Shown piece after piece: positions 18,401-26,898 of a stretch of DNA of 64,000 nt. The notes below the pieces were generated by a model, which searched no databases, had not been told where the DNA came from, and worked only from the letters and a program-made list of their open reading frames with translations. A program made the position numbers and the translations under genes. How positions within the stretch are numbered: the stretch's first letter is position 1; each line of letters opens with the position of its first letter. The DNA comes from Flavobacterium terrisoli. GTDB taxonomy: Bacteria; Bacteroidota; Bacteroidia; Flavobacteriales; Flavobacteriaceae. Location: contig NZ_JARGNA010000004.1 of assembly GCF_030167905.1 (NCBI RefSeq), positions 186,001 to 250,000 of the forward strand, given 5' to 3'.

Positions 18401-18930
18401 TATACATTTAAAAATTTACGCAGGTCGTTCATACACATTCGATTTTGGGTCTTGACAGTACCTAGCGGGATTTCCAATTCCTCGGAAGCTTCCTGTTGGG
18501 TATAGCCTTTAAAAAACAGTAGGTCAATGATCTGAATACATTTTGGTTTTAGTTTTTTTACAAAATCTAAAATTCCGATAGTATCAATCCTATTGGTTAG
18601 TTTGTTACTGTCATCCAACAGATGTACGAAATTATCAGAGGATAGGTTTTTTTGGCTATTGTTATAACCTTTGGAACGCAGCTTATCGATAGAAGTATTC
18701 CGGGTGATATTGAGCATCCAGGTATACAGCCTTCCTTTGCTTTGATTATAGGTTTCAATGTTTTTCCAAATTTTCACAAATACTTCCTGAAGCACATCTT
18801 CGGCTTCTTCGCGATCTTTAATCAAATTGGTGATAATGCTGAAAAGGCTTTTAGAATACATGTCATATAGTATTGTAAAAGCTCTTTCTTCTTTCCTCAG
18901 CAGCAACGGTAATAATTCTTCTTGTGTCAT
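18400..18930 (-). CDS. ECF-type RNA polymerase sigma factor
   Basis: A 176-residue sigma-70 family factor with region 2 (AFTILYDMYSKSLF through DREEAEDVLQEVFVKIW and YTWMLNITRNTSID, about residues 16-80) and region 4 (CIQIIDLLFFKGYTQQEASEELEIPLGTVKTQ, about residues 130-165). Region 3 is absent, as in ECF factors. It is directly coupled to a downstream anti-sigma gene. ECF factors commonly act on their own promoter; a near-match -7 (TATTTTTAC on the minus strand, around 18945-18953) is upstream but unproven. Confidence 0.93.
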   Translation of the reverse strand: MTQEELLPLLLRKEERAFTILYDMYSKSLFSIITNLIKDREEAEDVLQEVFVKIWKNIETYNQSKGRLYTWMLNITRNTSIDKLRSKGYNNSQKNLSSDNFVHLLDDSNKLTNRIDTIGILDFVKKLKPKCIQIIDLLFFKGYTQQEASEELEIPLGTVKTQNRMCMNDLRKFLNV

Positions 18931-19070
18931 ACCTGATCTTTTAATTATTGTAAAAATAACGAAAGTTTGTCTAACATAATAAAATATTTTTTAAACAAAT
19001 CCAAATCTCGTTTATTCTCGTAAGTAAATTTAGGGAAAAATCAGCTATGATTTTGTTTCGGTTTTTTGTT

Positions 19071-19102
19071 TTGTAACAGAATTTTTTTTCTGTTATGTTT
19101 GT
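19071..19102 (+). promoter_or_regulatory. strong consensus promoter overlapped by a perfect inverted repeat
   Basis: TTG at 19071-19073, a 20-base spacer and TATGTTTGT at 19094-19102 form an excellent Bacteroidetes promoter. The spacer is almost entirely an inverted repeat: TAACAGAA (19074-19081), six T, TTCTGTTA (19088-19095), whose right arm ends on the first two bases of the -7 element. This looks like an operator. The predicted start (about 19108) coincides with the terminator hairpin at 19108. The next plus-strand gene is the glutathione peroxidase at 19214. Confidence 0.6.
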
Positions 19103-19107
19103 TGGAA

Positions 19108-19140
19108 GCACAATGACCTCACATTCATTGTGCTTTTTTT
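19108..19140 (+). terminator. perfect hairpin plus T-run directly after a promoter (attenuator or tiny RNA)
   Basis: GCACAATGA (19108-19116), loop CCTCACAT, TCATTGTGC (19125-19133) and seven T. No plus-strand gene precedes it, since 18400-18930 is on the minus strand, so it can only terminate transcription starting at the promoter at 19071-19102. Confidence 0.7.
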
Positions 19141-19213
19141 AATTAACTAAAACTTTAGTAATTGTATAACATCATATTATTGAATAATGATTAATTTTAT
19201 AAAAAAAATAACG

Positions 19214-19819
19214 ATGAGAAAATTAATCCTACTGAGTTGCGGCGTATTGTTACTTTGTAATTTTCACAGTAATGCGCAATCAAAATCAGTTACAAAATCT
19301 TCAGAAAAAATTAAAACAATGGACACAGCGATTAAAGCAGAAAACATTTACCAGTTTAAGGTAAAAGATTTATATGGACATGAATTTGACTTTGCCTCCT
19401 TAAAAGGCAAGAAAATATTAATTGTCAATACCGCTTCCGAATGTGGATTAACGCCACAGTACAAAGACCTGGAAGCGATTTATGAAAAGTACAAAGACAA
19501 AAACTTTGTTATCGTTGGTTTTCCTGCCAACAATTTTGGCGCACAGGAACCGGGAAGCAATGAGCAAATCGCTAAGTTTTGTGAAATGAATTACGGCGTT
19601 ACGTTTCCAATGATGAGCAAGATTTCGGTTAAAGGTGAAGATATGGATAAAGTGTACCAATTCTTAACCCAGAAAAGCAAAAACGGATTGCAGGACAGCG
19701 AAGTGGAATGGAACTTCCAAAAATACCTAATCAACGAACAGGGCGAATTGGTAAAAGTATTGTCACCGAGAATATTGCCAACAGATACTGCTATTGTAGG
19801 CTGGATTAACGAAAAATAA
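19214..19819 (+). CDS. glutathione peroxidase family protein (Cys type), exported
   Basis: A 201-residue thiol peroxidase of the GPx fold that reduces hydroperoxides, in bacteria usually with thioredoxin as donor. The start MRKLILLS at 19214 gives a signal peptide ending in SNAQ; an ATG at 19187 would add nine residues before it. The catalytic residues are C77 in NTASECGLTP, the Gln in NFGAQEPGSN and the Trp in EWNFQKYL. Cys replaces selenocysteine, as expected. A peroxide-defence role in the periplasm is inferred. A promoter/hairpin element lies 80-140 bases upstream. Confidence 0.92.
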   Translation: MRKLILLSCGVLLLCNFHSNAQSKSVTKSSEKIKTMDTAIKAENIYQFKVKDLYGHEFDFASLKGKKILIVNTASECGLTPQYKDLEAIYEKYKDKNFVIVGFPANNFGAQEPGSNEQIAKFCEMNYGVTFPMMSKISVKGEDMDKVYQFLTQKSKNGLQDSEVEWNFQKYLINEQGELVKVLSPRILPTDTAIVGWINEK

Positions 19820-19842
19820 ATCAGCTTTTATTTAAACTTTCT

Positions 19843-19872
19843 AAAACCTGACAAAGAAATTTGTCAGGTTTT
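19843..19872 (+). terminator. intrinsic terminator after glutathione peroxidase
   Basis: AAAACCTGACAAA, loop GAAA, TTTGTCAGGTTTT: a 13-base perfect stem starting 24 bases after the stop and ending in T residues. Confidence 0.88.
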
Positions 19873-20008
19873 TGTGCAAATACTATCGACAAACGTAACA
19901 CAACTCGTGGTTTAAAGAGTTTTTTATCCGTTTAACGATTTTTGAATTGTAGCTGAAGTATTGTTCTTAGCTTTGAATTACAATATCAACTACCACAATG
20001 ATTATTAT

Positions 20009-20383
20009 ATGAAAAATATTTTCAATCCAGTATACCGGGAAGATTACCTAGAAGGCTATTCACTCGGACTCAATCCATACATGAAAATTGCAGATAATAA
20101 AAGTGAAGCCTATAATTTTGGTTTCAAACAAGGAAGGTTAGATTATGAGAGGATGAACGGAAAAGTAGCCTATGGCATTCCGCAATTGATCGTCACCAAC
20201 AAGGTTTTAGAAGATTTTCTGTTAGCCGGAATGTTGGGAATGGATATAGATTCTGAAGGTTATACCGCTTTCCAAATTGATGTAATCCAGAAATGGTATC
20301 AAAGCGGAGTAGAGAAATACAACGCAACACAGAGTAGTTATCTGCTCTCCATATTAGAACAAAACGGCATTGAAATTGCCTGA
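20009..20383 (+). CDS. conserved protein of unknown function
   Basis: A 124-residue soluble protein starting MKNIFNPVYRED; a reading from 19961 would add 16 residues without support. It contains YNFGFKQGRLDYERMNG, which resembles repeated G-F-x-x-G-x-x-x-Y helical turns, and an amphipathic C-terminal helix. No signal peptide or membrane helix is present. It stands alone between two terminators, so it is a single-gene transcript. I do not recognise the family. Confidence 0.7.
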   Translation: MKNIFNPVYREDYLEGYSLGLNPYMKIADNKSEAYNFGFKQGRLDYERMNGKVAYGIPQLIVTNKVLEDFLLAGMLGMDIDSEGYTAFQIDVIQKWYQSGVEKYNATQSSYLLSILEQNGIEIA

Positions 20384-20403
20384 CAAATACCCCTGACTTT
20401 TAC

Positions 20404-20434
20404 AAAATTCTGATGCTCTCTCATCAGAATTTTT
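20404..20434. terminator. bidirectional terminator overlapping the ridA stop codon
   Basis: AAAATTCTGATG (20404-20415), loop CTCTCT, CATCAGAATTTT (20422-20433). It ends the plus gene at 20383, and on the minus strand it contains the TGA stop of the RidA gene (20424-20426). Confidence 0.85.
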
Positions 20435-20816
20435 TATTTTGTTTCATAACGGTAACCTCGATTTCAATTTTCATGCGGCTATCGGCTAAACCGGCAGCAA
20501 TCATTGTCGCTGCAGGTTTGCTTTCTCCAAAATATTTGCGGAGAATCGGCCAGCATTTCTTAAAATCATTGGCGTTTGGAACAATATAAAGCACCCGAAC
20601 CACATCGGTGATGTCAGCATCAGCTTTGGCTAATGCAGATATGATGTTCTTAAAACATTGCTCCGTTTGTTCTTCAATATGTTCCGAAATACTCATGGTG
20701 TCATAATCAAAACCAGTCGTTCCCGATACAAAAACCCAATCGCCCTGAACCACTGCACGCGAATAGCCTATTTCGCTTTCAAAGGTTGAACCTGAACTGA
20801 TGAGTTGTCTTTTCAT
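20424..20816 (-). CDS. RidA/YjgF family protein
   Basis: A 130-residue RidA-like protein, the family that hydrolyses reactive enamine/imine intermediates. Characteristic segments are GDWVFVSGTTGFD (substrate pocket), EEQTEQCFKNIISALAKADADITDVV, and KPAATMIAAGLADSRMKIEIEV, in which the Arg is the usual carboxylate-binding residue. It is the second gene after the GNAT acetyltransferase (gap 16 bases), which suggests co-transcription. The last codons lie within a terminator stem. Confidence 0.9.
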   Translation of the reverse strand: MKRQLISSGSTFESEIGYSRAVVQGDWVFVSGTTGFDYDTMSISEHIEEQTEQCFKNIISALAKADADITDVVRVLYIVPNANDFKKCWPILRKYFGESKPAATMIAAGLADSRMKIEIEVTVMKQNKKF

Positions 20817-20832
20817 AACTTTAATTTTTGGT

Positions 20833-21330
20833 TTATTCGAGCATCAACTGCATGATTTGGGAATGCAGCCAGCGGTCGAATTTAAATCCGGTTTCTTTAA
20901 TCACCGCAACGGTTTTAAAACCAAATTGCTCGTGAAAAGTAACACTACTTTGGTTTTCGGAGTCAATCACCGCAATCATCGTGTGCAGTTTTTGCTTTTT
21001 GGCCAAAACAATCAAATTACTCATGATCACTTTTCCGATGCCTTTCCCATGAAAATCATTGGACACATAAACCGAATGTTCTACGGTAAACCGATACGCA
21101 TCACGAAAACGAAATTCGCTGTAATAGCCAAAACCAACTACTTGATGGTGTACGGTTGCCACAATTATTGGAAAGCCTTTCTTCAATTTATCCTCAAAAA
21201 TGGCTTCCTGTTGTTCCAAAGTACGCGGATGATAATCGTATAAAGCCGTGGAGTTTAAAATGTTGTAATTTAGAATCTCCACAATGGCTTGTGCGTCTTC
21301 TTTTCGGTAAGGTCTGATACTGATTTCCAT
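20833..21330 (-). CDS. GNAT family N-acetyltransferase (phosphinothricin acetyltransferase-like)
   Basis: A 165-residue GNAT enzyme using acetyl-CoA to acetylate an amine. It starts MEISIRPYRKED. The acetyl-CoA loop is VSNDFHGKGIGKVIMSNLI (Q/RxxGxG/A type), and the C-terminal FHEQFGFKTVAV and DRWLHSQIMQL segments are typical of the Pat/Bar subgroup, which acts on small amino acid analogues. The true substrate is unknown. It is divergent from menD and co-directional with the RidA gene. Confidence 0.88.
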   Translation of the reverse strand: MEISIRPYRKEDAQAIVEILNYNILNSTALYDYHPRTLEQQEAIFEDKLKKGFPIIVATVHHQVVGFGYYSEFRFRDAYRFTVEHSVYVSNDFHGKGIGKVIMSNLIVLAKKQKLHTMIAVIDSENQSSVTFHEQFGFKTVAVIKETGFKFDRWLHSQIMQLMLE

Positions 21331-21375
21331 CGGATAAAAAAGTGAACTCAAAAGTAATAAAACTATTCAATAGTA

Positions 21376-21406
21376 TTGAAAAACAGGCACAACTTTGTAC
21401 ATTTGT
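21376..21406 (+). promoter_or_regulatory. consensus promoter of menD
   Basis: TTG (21376-21378), a spacer of exactly 19 bases, and TACATTTGT (21398-21406). The menD ATG follows 18 bases later, so the leader is only about 12 bases. Confidence 0.78.
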
Positions 21407-21424
21407 AATCCATAACAAACAACA

Positions 21425-23086
21425 ATGATTTATCCCAAAATACCCTTGGCACAGAGCATTATTGAAATATGCAATGCCAAAGGAGTTCACGATATTATTA
21501 TTTCGCCCGGTTCGAGAAATGCGCCGTTAACCATTGGCTTTACCAACAATCCCAAATTTAATTGTTACAGTATTGCTGATGAGCGTTGTGCCGCATTCTT
21601 TGCCTTGGGAATTGCCCAGCAAAAAAGAAAACCGGTAGCGGTAGTTTGTACATCCGGCTCGGCTTTGCTCAACTATTATCCGGCTTTGGCAGAAGCTTTT
21701 TACAGCCAGATTCCGTTTATTGTGATTTCAGCTGACAGGCCATTTGACAAAATCGACATTGGTGACGGACAAACCATTCGCCAGGAAAATGTCTTTATCA
21801 ATCATTCCTTATACAATGCCAATTTACTCGAAGAAGCTTCGGAAGAAAACGATGTGTTTATCAATGAAGCCATTAACGTAGCCATAGCGCACAAAGGTCC
21901 GGTGCATATCAATGTTCCTTTTGAGGAACCACTGTACCAAACCACCGGCAAATTGTCTGTTGATGTTAATGTCACCGGTTTGTTTAGAGTACACCGCTTG
22001 GTAAGGGTTGAGGATATTATCGCTTTTTCCACTTTGTGGAACCACAGCCAGAAAATTTTAGTTTTGGTAGGTGAGTGCGCACCCAATTCGATTGAACAAA
22101 AATGGATTGATCAATTGGCGTCCTTTCCATCGGTGGTTGTGATGACAGAAACTACTTCCAACTTACATCATCCGTCATTTATCAATAATATTGATACTTT
22201 GATTACACCGTTTACCGAAAAGGAATTCACAGAATTACAGCCGAGAATACTCGTTACTTTTGGTGGTATGATTGTGTCTAAAAGGGTAAAGGCATTTTTG
22301 AGAAAATACAAACCAAGGCACCATTGGCACATTGATGAATTGAGAGCTTACAATACTTTTGGCATATTGACCAAACATTTTGTGGTAAGCCCAAATCAGT
22401 TTTTTGCCCAATTCTTTCCTCATTTGAAAAAAATCGAAAGCGATTATAAAACCACTTTTGAAACCATACACAAAGACCGAAAAGAAAAGCACAACGAATA
22501 CCTTTCTAAAGTTAAATTCTCAGATTTGAAGGTTTTCGAAAGTGTGATATCGTCTTTGCCAAAAAATATTCAATTGCAAATCAGCAACAGTGCAGCAATT
22601 CGTTACGCACAGTTATTTGATATAGATACTTCGATACAGGTATTCTGTAACCGCGGAACCAGTGGCATTGACGGAAGTACATCCACGGCCATCGGCGCAG
22701 CGGTTGCCAGCGACAGGCCAACTGTTTTAATCACCGGAGATGTTGGATTCTTATATGACAGCAATGCACTTTGGAACAATTATATCCCAAAGAATTTCAA
22801 AATCATATTGGTCAATAATGGCGGCGGCGGTATTTTCAGGATACTTCCCGGTCATCAGGAAACGGAAACATTCAATACCTATTTTGAAACTTCACATTGC
22901 CTGACAGCAGAGCATTTGGCCAAAATGTTCCAATTTGATTATAGCATTGCCAGTAATGAAGAAACTTTATCCAAAGGGTTGAAACAATTGTTCAGCAATA
23001 ACGACAAACCTGCAATATTAGAAGTATTTACGCCAACAAAGGACAACAACAAACTGTTATTGAACTATTTTAAAGCATTGGTCTAA
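21425..23086 (+). CDS. menD: 2-succinyl-5-enolpyruvyl-6-hydroxy-3-cyclohexene-1-carboxylate synthase
   Basis: Thiamine diphosphate enzyme joining isochorismate and 2-oxoglutarate in menaquinone synthesis. It is full length (553 residues). The N-terminal part has SPGSRNAPLT (about 27-36) and ADERCAAFFALG, with E53 the catalytic Glu that activates the cofactor. The C-terminal ThDP/Mg2+ motif is GDVGFLYDSNALWN...NNGGGGIF. Menaquinone is the usual respiratory quinone of flavobacteria. The other men genes are not in this window. A near-perfect promoter precedes it. Confidence 0.96.
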   Translation: MIYPKIPLAQSIIEICNAKGVHDIIISPGSRNAPLTIGFTNNPKFNCYSIADERCAAFFALGIAQQKRKPVAVVCTSGSALLNYYPALAEAFYSQIPFIVISADRPFDKIDIGDGQTIRQENVFINHSLYNANLLEEASEENDVFINEAINVAIAHKGPVHINVPFEEPLYQTTGKLSVDVNVTGLFRVHRLVRVEDIIAFSTLWNHSQKILVLVGECAPNSIEQKWIDQLASFPSVVVMTETTSNLHHPSFINNIDTLITPFTEKEFTELQPRILVTFGGMIVSKRVKAFLRKYKPRHHWHIDELRAYNTFGILTKHFVVSPNQFFAQFFPHLKKIESDYKTTFETIHKDRKEKHNEYLSKVKFSDLKVFESVISSLPKNIQLQISNSAAIRYAQLFDIDTSIQVFCNRGTSGIDGSTSTAIGAAVASDRPTVLITGDVGFLYDSNALWNNYIPKNFKIILVNNGGGGIFRILPGHQETETFNTYFETSHCLTAEHLAKMFQFDYSIASNEETLSKGLKQLFSNNDKPAILEVFTPTKDNNKLLLNYFKALV

Positions 23087-23103
23087 ATTTATATCTTTAC
23101 TAA

Positions 23104-24339
23104 ATGAGCCAAACCAATAAACTAAAAATATTCAACGATCCGATTTATGGGTTTATAACTATTCCCAATTCATTGGTGTATGATTTAATCCAGCATCCTT
23201 ATTTTCAGCGTTTGCGTCGTATTTCCCAAATGGGAATGTCATATTTGGTTTATCCGGGCGCGCATCATACGCGTTTTCACCATGCGCTTGGTGCGATGCA
23301 CATGATGCAAAGAGCTATTGAAGTACTCCGATTTAAAGAGGTTGCCATTTCAAAAGAAGAAGAAAATGCCTTATTGATTGCTATTTTGTTGCACGATATT
23401 GGGCACGGGCCGTTTTCACATGCCATGGAACACAGCATTGTGGAAGAAGTCAATCACGAAGCCATCTCGCTTTTGTTTATGAACAAGCTAAACGAAGAGT
23501 TTGAAGGTCAGTTGAGTCTGGCGATCCAGGTTTTTAAAGGTGAATACCACAGGAAGTTCATGCTGCAGTTAATTTCAAGCCAGCTCGATATGGACCGGAT
23601 GGATTATCTGAAACGCGACAGTTTTTATTCAGGCGTTGCGGAAGGAAACATCAATTCCGATCGTTTGATCCAAATGATGAATGTGGTTGATGATGTTTTG
23701 GTGATGGAAGAAAAAGGGATTTATTCGATTGAAAAATTCCTGATGGCACGCCGATTAATGTATTGGCAAGCCTATTTGCACAAAACAAGTTTGGTCGCCG
23801 AACTGACATTGACCAAGACTTTGCAAAGAGCCAAAGAACTACTCAATAAAGGAATCGATGTGGAATGCAGCCGTCCGTTGAAGTATTTTATGGAGCATAA
23901 AGTTACCCTTGAAAAATTTTCAACTCATGATTTAGATACTTTTTCTCAATTAGATGATTTTGATATTGTTAGCGCTTTAAAAGTTTGGCAGTTTCACTCC
24001 GATTTTATCCTGAGTAGCCTTAGCAAAATGATCATCAACAGAGATCTTTCTAAAATCAAACTCAACAGCGAAAAATTCCCTGTTGAAGTGTTACAGGAGA
24101 TGACAGCCCGATTTGCGAAAGAGAACAATATCACCATTCAGGAAGCCAAATACTTTATCTTTAAAGGGAAGATTAAAAATCAGGCCTATAGTAAAGACGC
24201 CGAGCCAATCCGTATTTTGAAGAAAGATAGAACGATAGAAGATGTTGTTGAGGCTTCGGACCAATTGAATTTGAAAGCGTTATCCAAACCGGTAACGAAG
24301 TATTTTATCTGTTTTCCAAAACTACTTGCGGAAATTTAA
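23104..24339 (+). CDS. HD-domain phosphohydrolase (dGTPase-like, COG1078)
   Basis: A 411-residue metal-dependent phosphohydrolase. Metal ligands are in RFHHALGAMHMM (first His), HDIGHGPFSHAME (HD pair near residues 98-99, further His) and LDMDRMDYLKRD (distal Asp). These match the SAMHD1/dNTP triphosphohydrolase-like proteins of COG1078, whose substrates are usually nucleotides. It begins 17 bases after menD, so the two are probably co-transcribed although functionally unrelated. Confidence 0.9.
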   Translation: MSQTNKLKIFNDPIYGFITIPNSLVYDLIQHPYFQRLRRISQMGMSYLVYPGAHHTRFHHALGAMHMMQRAIEVLRFKEVAISKEEENALLIAILLHDIGHGPFSHAMEHSIVEEVNHEAISLLFMNKLNEEFEGQLSLAIQVFKGEYHRKFMLQLISSQLDMDRMDYLKRDSFYSGVAEGNINSDRLIQMMNVVDDVLVMEEKGIYSIEKFLMARRLMYWQAYLHKTSLVAELTLTKTLQRAKELLNKGIDVECSRPLKYFMEHKVTLEKFSTHDLDTFSQLDDFDIVSALKVWQFHSDFILSSLSKMIINRDLSKIKLNSEKFPVEVLQEMTARFAKENNITIQEAKYFIFKGKIKNQAYSKDAEPIRILKKDRTIEDVVEASDQLNLKALSKPVTKYFICFPKLLAEI

Positions 24340-24359
24340 CATTAAAATTGTTTTTTTTA

Positions 24360-24368
24360 TACTTTTGT
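24360..24368 (+). promoter_or_regulatory. -7 element of the lpx operon promoter
   Basis: TACTTTTGT matches TAnnTTTG. The predicted start is at about 24374, giving lpxD an approximately 90-base leader that contains a 29-codon ORF. Confidence 0.6.
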
Positions 24369-24372
24369 CGGG

Positions 24373-24462
24373 ATGAAACGAGCTAATAATATTTTGATAC
24401 AATCATTAAAAATTGCCTCTGGCGAGTTCCATCTTATACCTATTAAAAATATTATAGCATAA
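24373..24462 (+). CDS. possible 29-residue leader ORF before lpxD
   Basis: An ATG-started ORF of 29 codons (begins [10 protein letters not shown], ends IKNIIA) whose TAA ends one base before the lpxD ATG, in a different frame. The predicted transcription start falls on or next to its ATG, so it would have to be leaderless or initiated differently. It could be a chance ORF within an untranslated leader. Confidence 0.25.
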   Translation: MKRANNILIQSLKIASGEFHLIPIKNIIA

Positions 24463-24463
24463 G

Positions 24464-25483
24464 ATGAAATTTACAGCAGCTCAAATAGCAGGAATTCTTG
24501 AAGGCGAAGTGGTAGGAAACCCGGAAGCCGAAGTATTCAAATTGTCAAAAATCGAAGAAGGAACTGAAGGTTCGCTAACATTTTTAGCCAATCCGAAATA
24601 CCTTAATTATATCTACTCAACCGAAGCTACCATTACGATTGTCAATGCTACTTTTGAACCCGAAAGCGAGATAAAAACCACCTTGATAAAAGTGGAAGAT
24701 GCCTATCAGTCATTTTCTAAACTCCTTGAATATTACAATCAGGTAAAGCTAATGAAATCAGGGATTGAACAACCTTCTGTGATTTCGGAAGATGTGACTT
24801 ACGGAGAGAATCTATACTTGGGCAGTTTCAGTTATATCGGAAAGAACACCATCATTGGAGCCAATGTAAAGATTTACCCCAATTCATTCATAGGCGACAA
24901 TGTTACCATTGGTGACAATACCATTCTTTTTGCCGGAGTTAAAGTCTATTCAGAATCAGTAATTGGAGCCAATTGTACGCTTCATTCCGGAGTCATTATA
25001 GGTTCAGACGGTTTTGGTTTCGCCCCAACAGAAGACGGAACTTACAACAAAATTCCACAAATCGGAAATGTCATCCTTGAAGATTATGTTGACATTGGTG
25101 CCTGTACGACTATAGACAGAGCTACTTTGGGTTCAACCGTTATCCGAAAAGGCGTAAAGCTCGATAATCATATTCAGATTGCACATAATGTTGAAATAGG
25201 AGAGAACACCGTTATCGCCGCACAAACCGGCATTGCAGGATCAACCAAAATAGGAAGCAATTGCATGATTGGCGGACAGGTTGGGATTGCAGGTCATTTG
25301 ACCATCGGCAATAACGTTCGCGTTCAGGCGCAATCAGGCATTGGAAAAAATATAGCTGACGGTGAAACGATACAAGGTTCACCAGCATTTAATTATGGTG
25401 ACTACAGCAAATCGTATGTTCATTTCAGGAATTTGCCAAAGATTGTAGCCGACCTTGAAGAATTGAAAAAAACAAACAAATAA
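24464..25483 (+). CDS. lpxD: UDP-3-O-(3-hydroxyacyl)glucosamine N-acyltransferase
   Basis: Third enzyme of lipid A synthesis; transfers a hydroxyacyl chain from ACP to the 2-amino group of UDP-3-O-acyl-glucosamine. It is 339 residues: an N-terminal uridine-binding domain ([15 protein letters not shown], about 38-52) and a left-handed parallel beta helix of hexapeptide repeats (about 110-300). Both characteristic histidines are present: [13 protein letters not shown] (catalytic) and GIAGHLTIG. First gene of the run lpxD, lpxC/fabZ, lpxA, efp, lpxD-like, NTF2-like. Confidence 0.95.
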   Translation: MKFTAAQIAGILEGEVVGNPEAEVFKLSKIEEGTEGSLTFLANPKYLNYIYSTEATITIVNATFEPESEIKTTLIKVEDAYQSFSKLLEYYNQVKLMKSGIEQPSVISEDVTYGENLYLGSFSYIGKNTIIGANVKIYPNSFIGDNVTIGDNTILFAGVKVYSESVIGANCTLHSGVIIGSDGFGFAPTEDGTYNKIPQIGNVILEDYVDIGACTTIDRATLGSTVIRKGVKLDNHIQIAHNVEIGENTVIAAQTGIAGSTKIGSNCMIGGQVGIAGHLTIGNNVRVQAQSGIGKNIADGETIQGSPAFNYGDYSKSYVHFRNLPKIVADLEELKKTNK

Positions 25484-25506
25484 ACTAAACTTAAATAAGC
25501 ATACCA

Positions 25507-26895
25507 ATGGTTAAACAGAGAACCATCCAAAACGAAATTTCCCTTACTGGTGTTGGACTACACACAGGAAAAGAAGTAAAGATGACTTTTAAACCCGCGC
25601 CGGTTAACAATGGCTATACTTTTGTCAGAGTTGATTTAGAAGGAAGCCCGATTATTGAAGCGGACGCTAATTATGTGGTGAATACCCAAAGAGGAACCAA
25701 CCTTGAAAAATTAGGCGTAAAAATCCAAACATCCGAACACGTACTTGCCGCTTTTGTTGGCTGCGATGTGGATAATGTCATTATTGAGTTGAACGAGTCT
25801 GAGCCACCAATTATGGATGGTTCTTCGAAGTTCTTTGTTGAAGCTATAGAAAAAGCAGGTATTGTTGAGCAAGATGCGGAAAGAAACTATTATGTCGTAA
25901 AAGAAGTAATTTCTTTTATGGATGAAGCTACCGGAAGCGAAATCCTTGTGATGCCTTCTGATGACTATCAAGTGACTACGATGGTTGATTTCGGGACCAA
26001 AGTTTTGGGCACCCAAAATGCTACCTTGAAAAATATTTCAGATTTTAAAACTGAAATTTCAGACGCAAGAACCTTTAGTTTCCTTCACGAATTAGAGACT
26101 TTGCTGGATAATGGACTGATCAAAGGCGGTGATTTGAATAACGCCATTGTATATGTTGACAAAGAGATTTCTGAAAAAACAATGAACAACCTGAAAGTGG
26201 CTTTCGGGAAAGACAATATCTCCGTTAAACCAAATGGTATCCTGGATAATTTGACTTTGCATTATCCTAATGAAGCCGCACGTCATAAATTGCTTGATGT
26301 CATTGGTGATTTGGCCTTAATCGGAACCCGAATCAAAGGTAAAGTTATTGCCAACAAACCAGGGCATTATGTGAATACGCAGTTTGCCAAAAAATTATCC
26401 AAAATTATTAAGATTGAGCAAAAGAATCAGGTTCCTGTTTATGATCTGAATGCGGAGCCATTGATGGATATTCACCAAATTATGAATACCTTGCCACACC
26501 GTCCGCCATTTTTATTCGTTGACCGAATTATTGAAATGTCAGACAGTCATGTGGTTGGTTTGAAAAATGTAACAATGAATGAGACATTTTTCGTAGGCCA
26601 TTTCCCTGGAGCACCGGTTATGCCGGGCGTTATCATTGTGGAAGCCATGGCTCAGACTGGTGGGATATTGATCCTGAGTTCGGTTCCCGATCCGGAAAAT
26701 TACCTGACATTCTTTATGAAAATAGACAATGTGAAGTTCAAGCACAAAGTACTTCCGGGTGATACTTTAATTTTTAAATGTGATTTGATTACGCCAATAA
26801 GAAGAGGAATTTGCCATATGGCAGCGAAGGCTTATGCTAACGGAAAGTTAGTGGCCGAAGCTGAACTAATGGCGCAAATAGCCAAAAAACAATAA
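25507..26895 (+). CDS. lpxC/fabZ: bifunctional UDP-3-O-acyl-GlcNAc deacetylase / (3R)-hydroxyacyl-ACP dehydratase
   Basis: Fusion typical of Bacteroidetes. The LpxC half (about residues 1-305) is a zinc deacetylase for the committed step of lipid A synthesis; ligand H78 lies in TSEHVLAAF, and the second pair is in HKLLDVIGDLALIG. The FabZ half starts near residue 318; catalytic His is in LPHRPPFLFVDRI and catalytic Glu in MPGVIIVEAMAQ within the hot-dog fold. Joining the two links lipid A acyl supply with fatty acid elongation at the shared hydroxyacyl-ACP branch point. It lies 23 bases after lpxD and 3 bases before lpxA. Confidence 0.97.
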   Translation: MVKQRTIQNEISLTGVGLHTGKEVKMTFKPAPVNNGYTFVRVDLEGSPIIEADANYVVNTQRGTNLEKLGVKIQTSEHVLAAFVGCDVDNVIIELNESEPPIMDGSSKFFVEAIEKAGIVEQDAERNYYVVKEVISFMDEATGSEILVMPSDDYQVTTMVDFGTKVLGTQNATLKNISDFKTEISDARTFSFLHELETLLDNGLIKGGDLNNAIVYVDKEISEKTMNNLKVAFGKDNISVKPNGILDNLTLHYPNEAARHKLLDVIGDLALIGTRIKGKVIANKPGHYVNTQFAKKLSKIIKIEQKNQVPVYDLNAEPLMDIHQIMNTLPHRPPFLFVDRIIEMSDSHVVGLKNVTMNETFFVGHFPGAPVMPGVIIVEAMAQTGGILILSSVPDPENYLTFFMKIDNVKFKHKVLPGDTLIFKCDLITPIRRGICHMAAKAYANGKLVAEAELMAQIAKKQ

Positions 26896-26898
26896 TAT

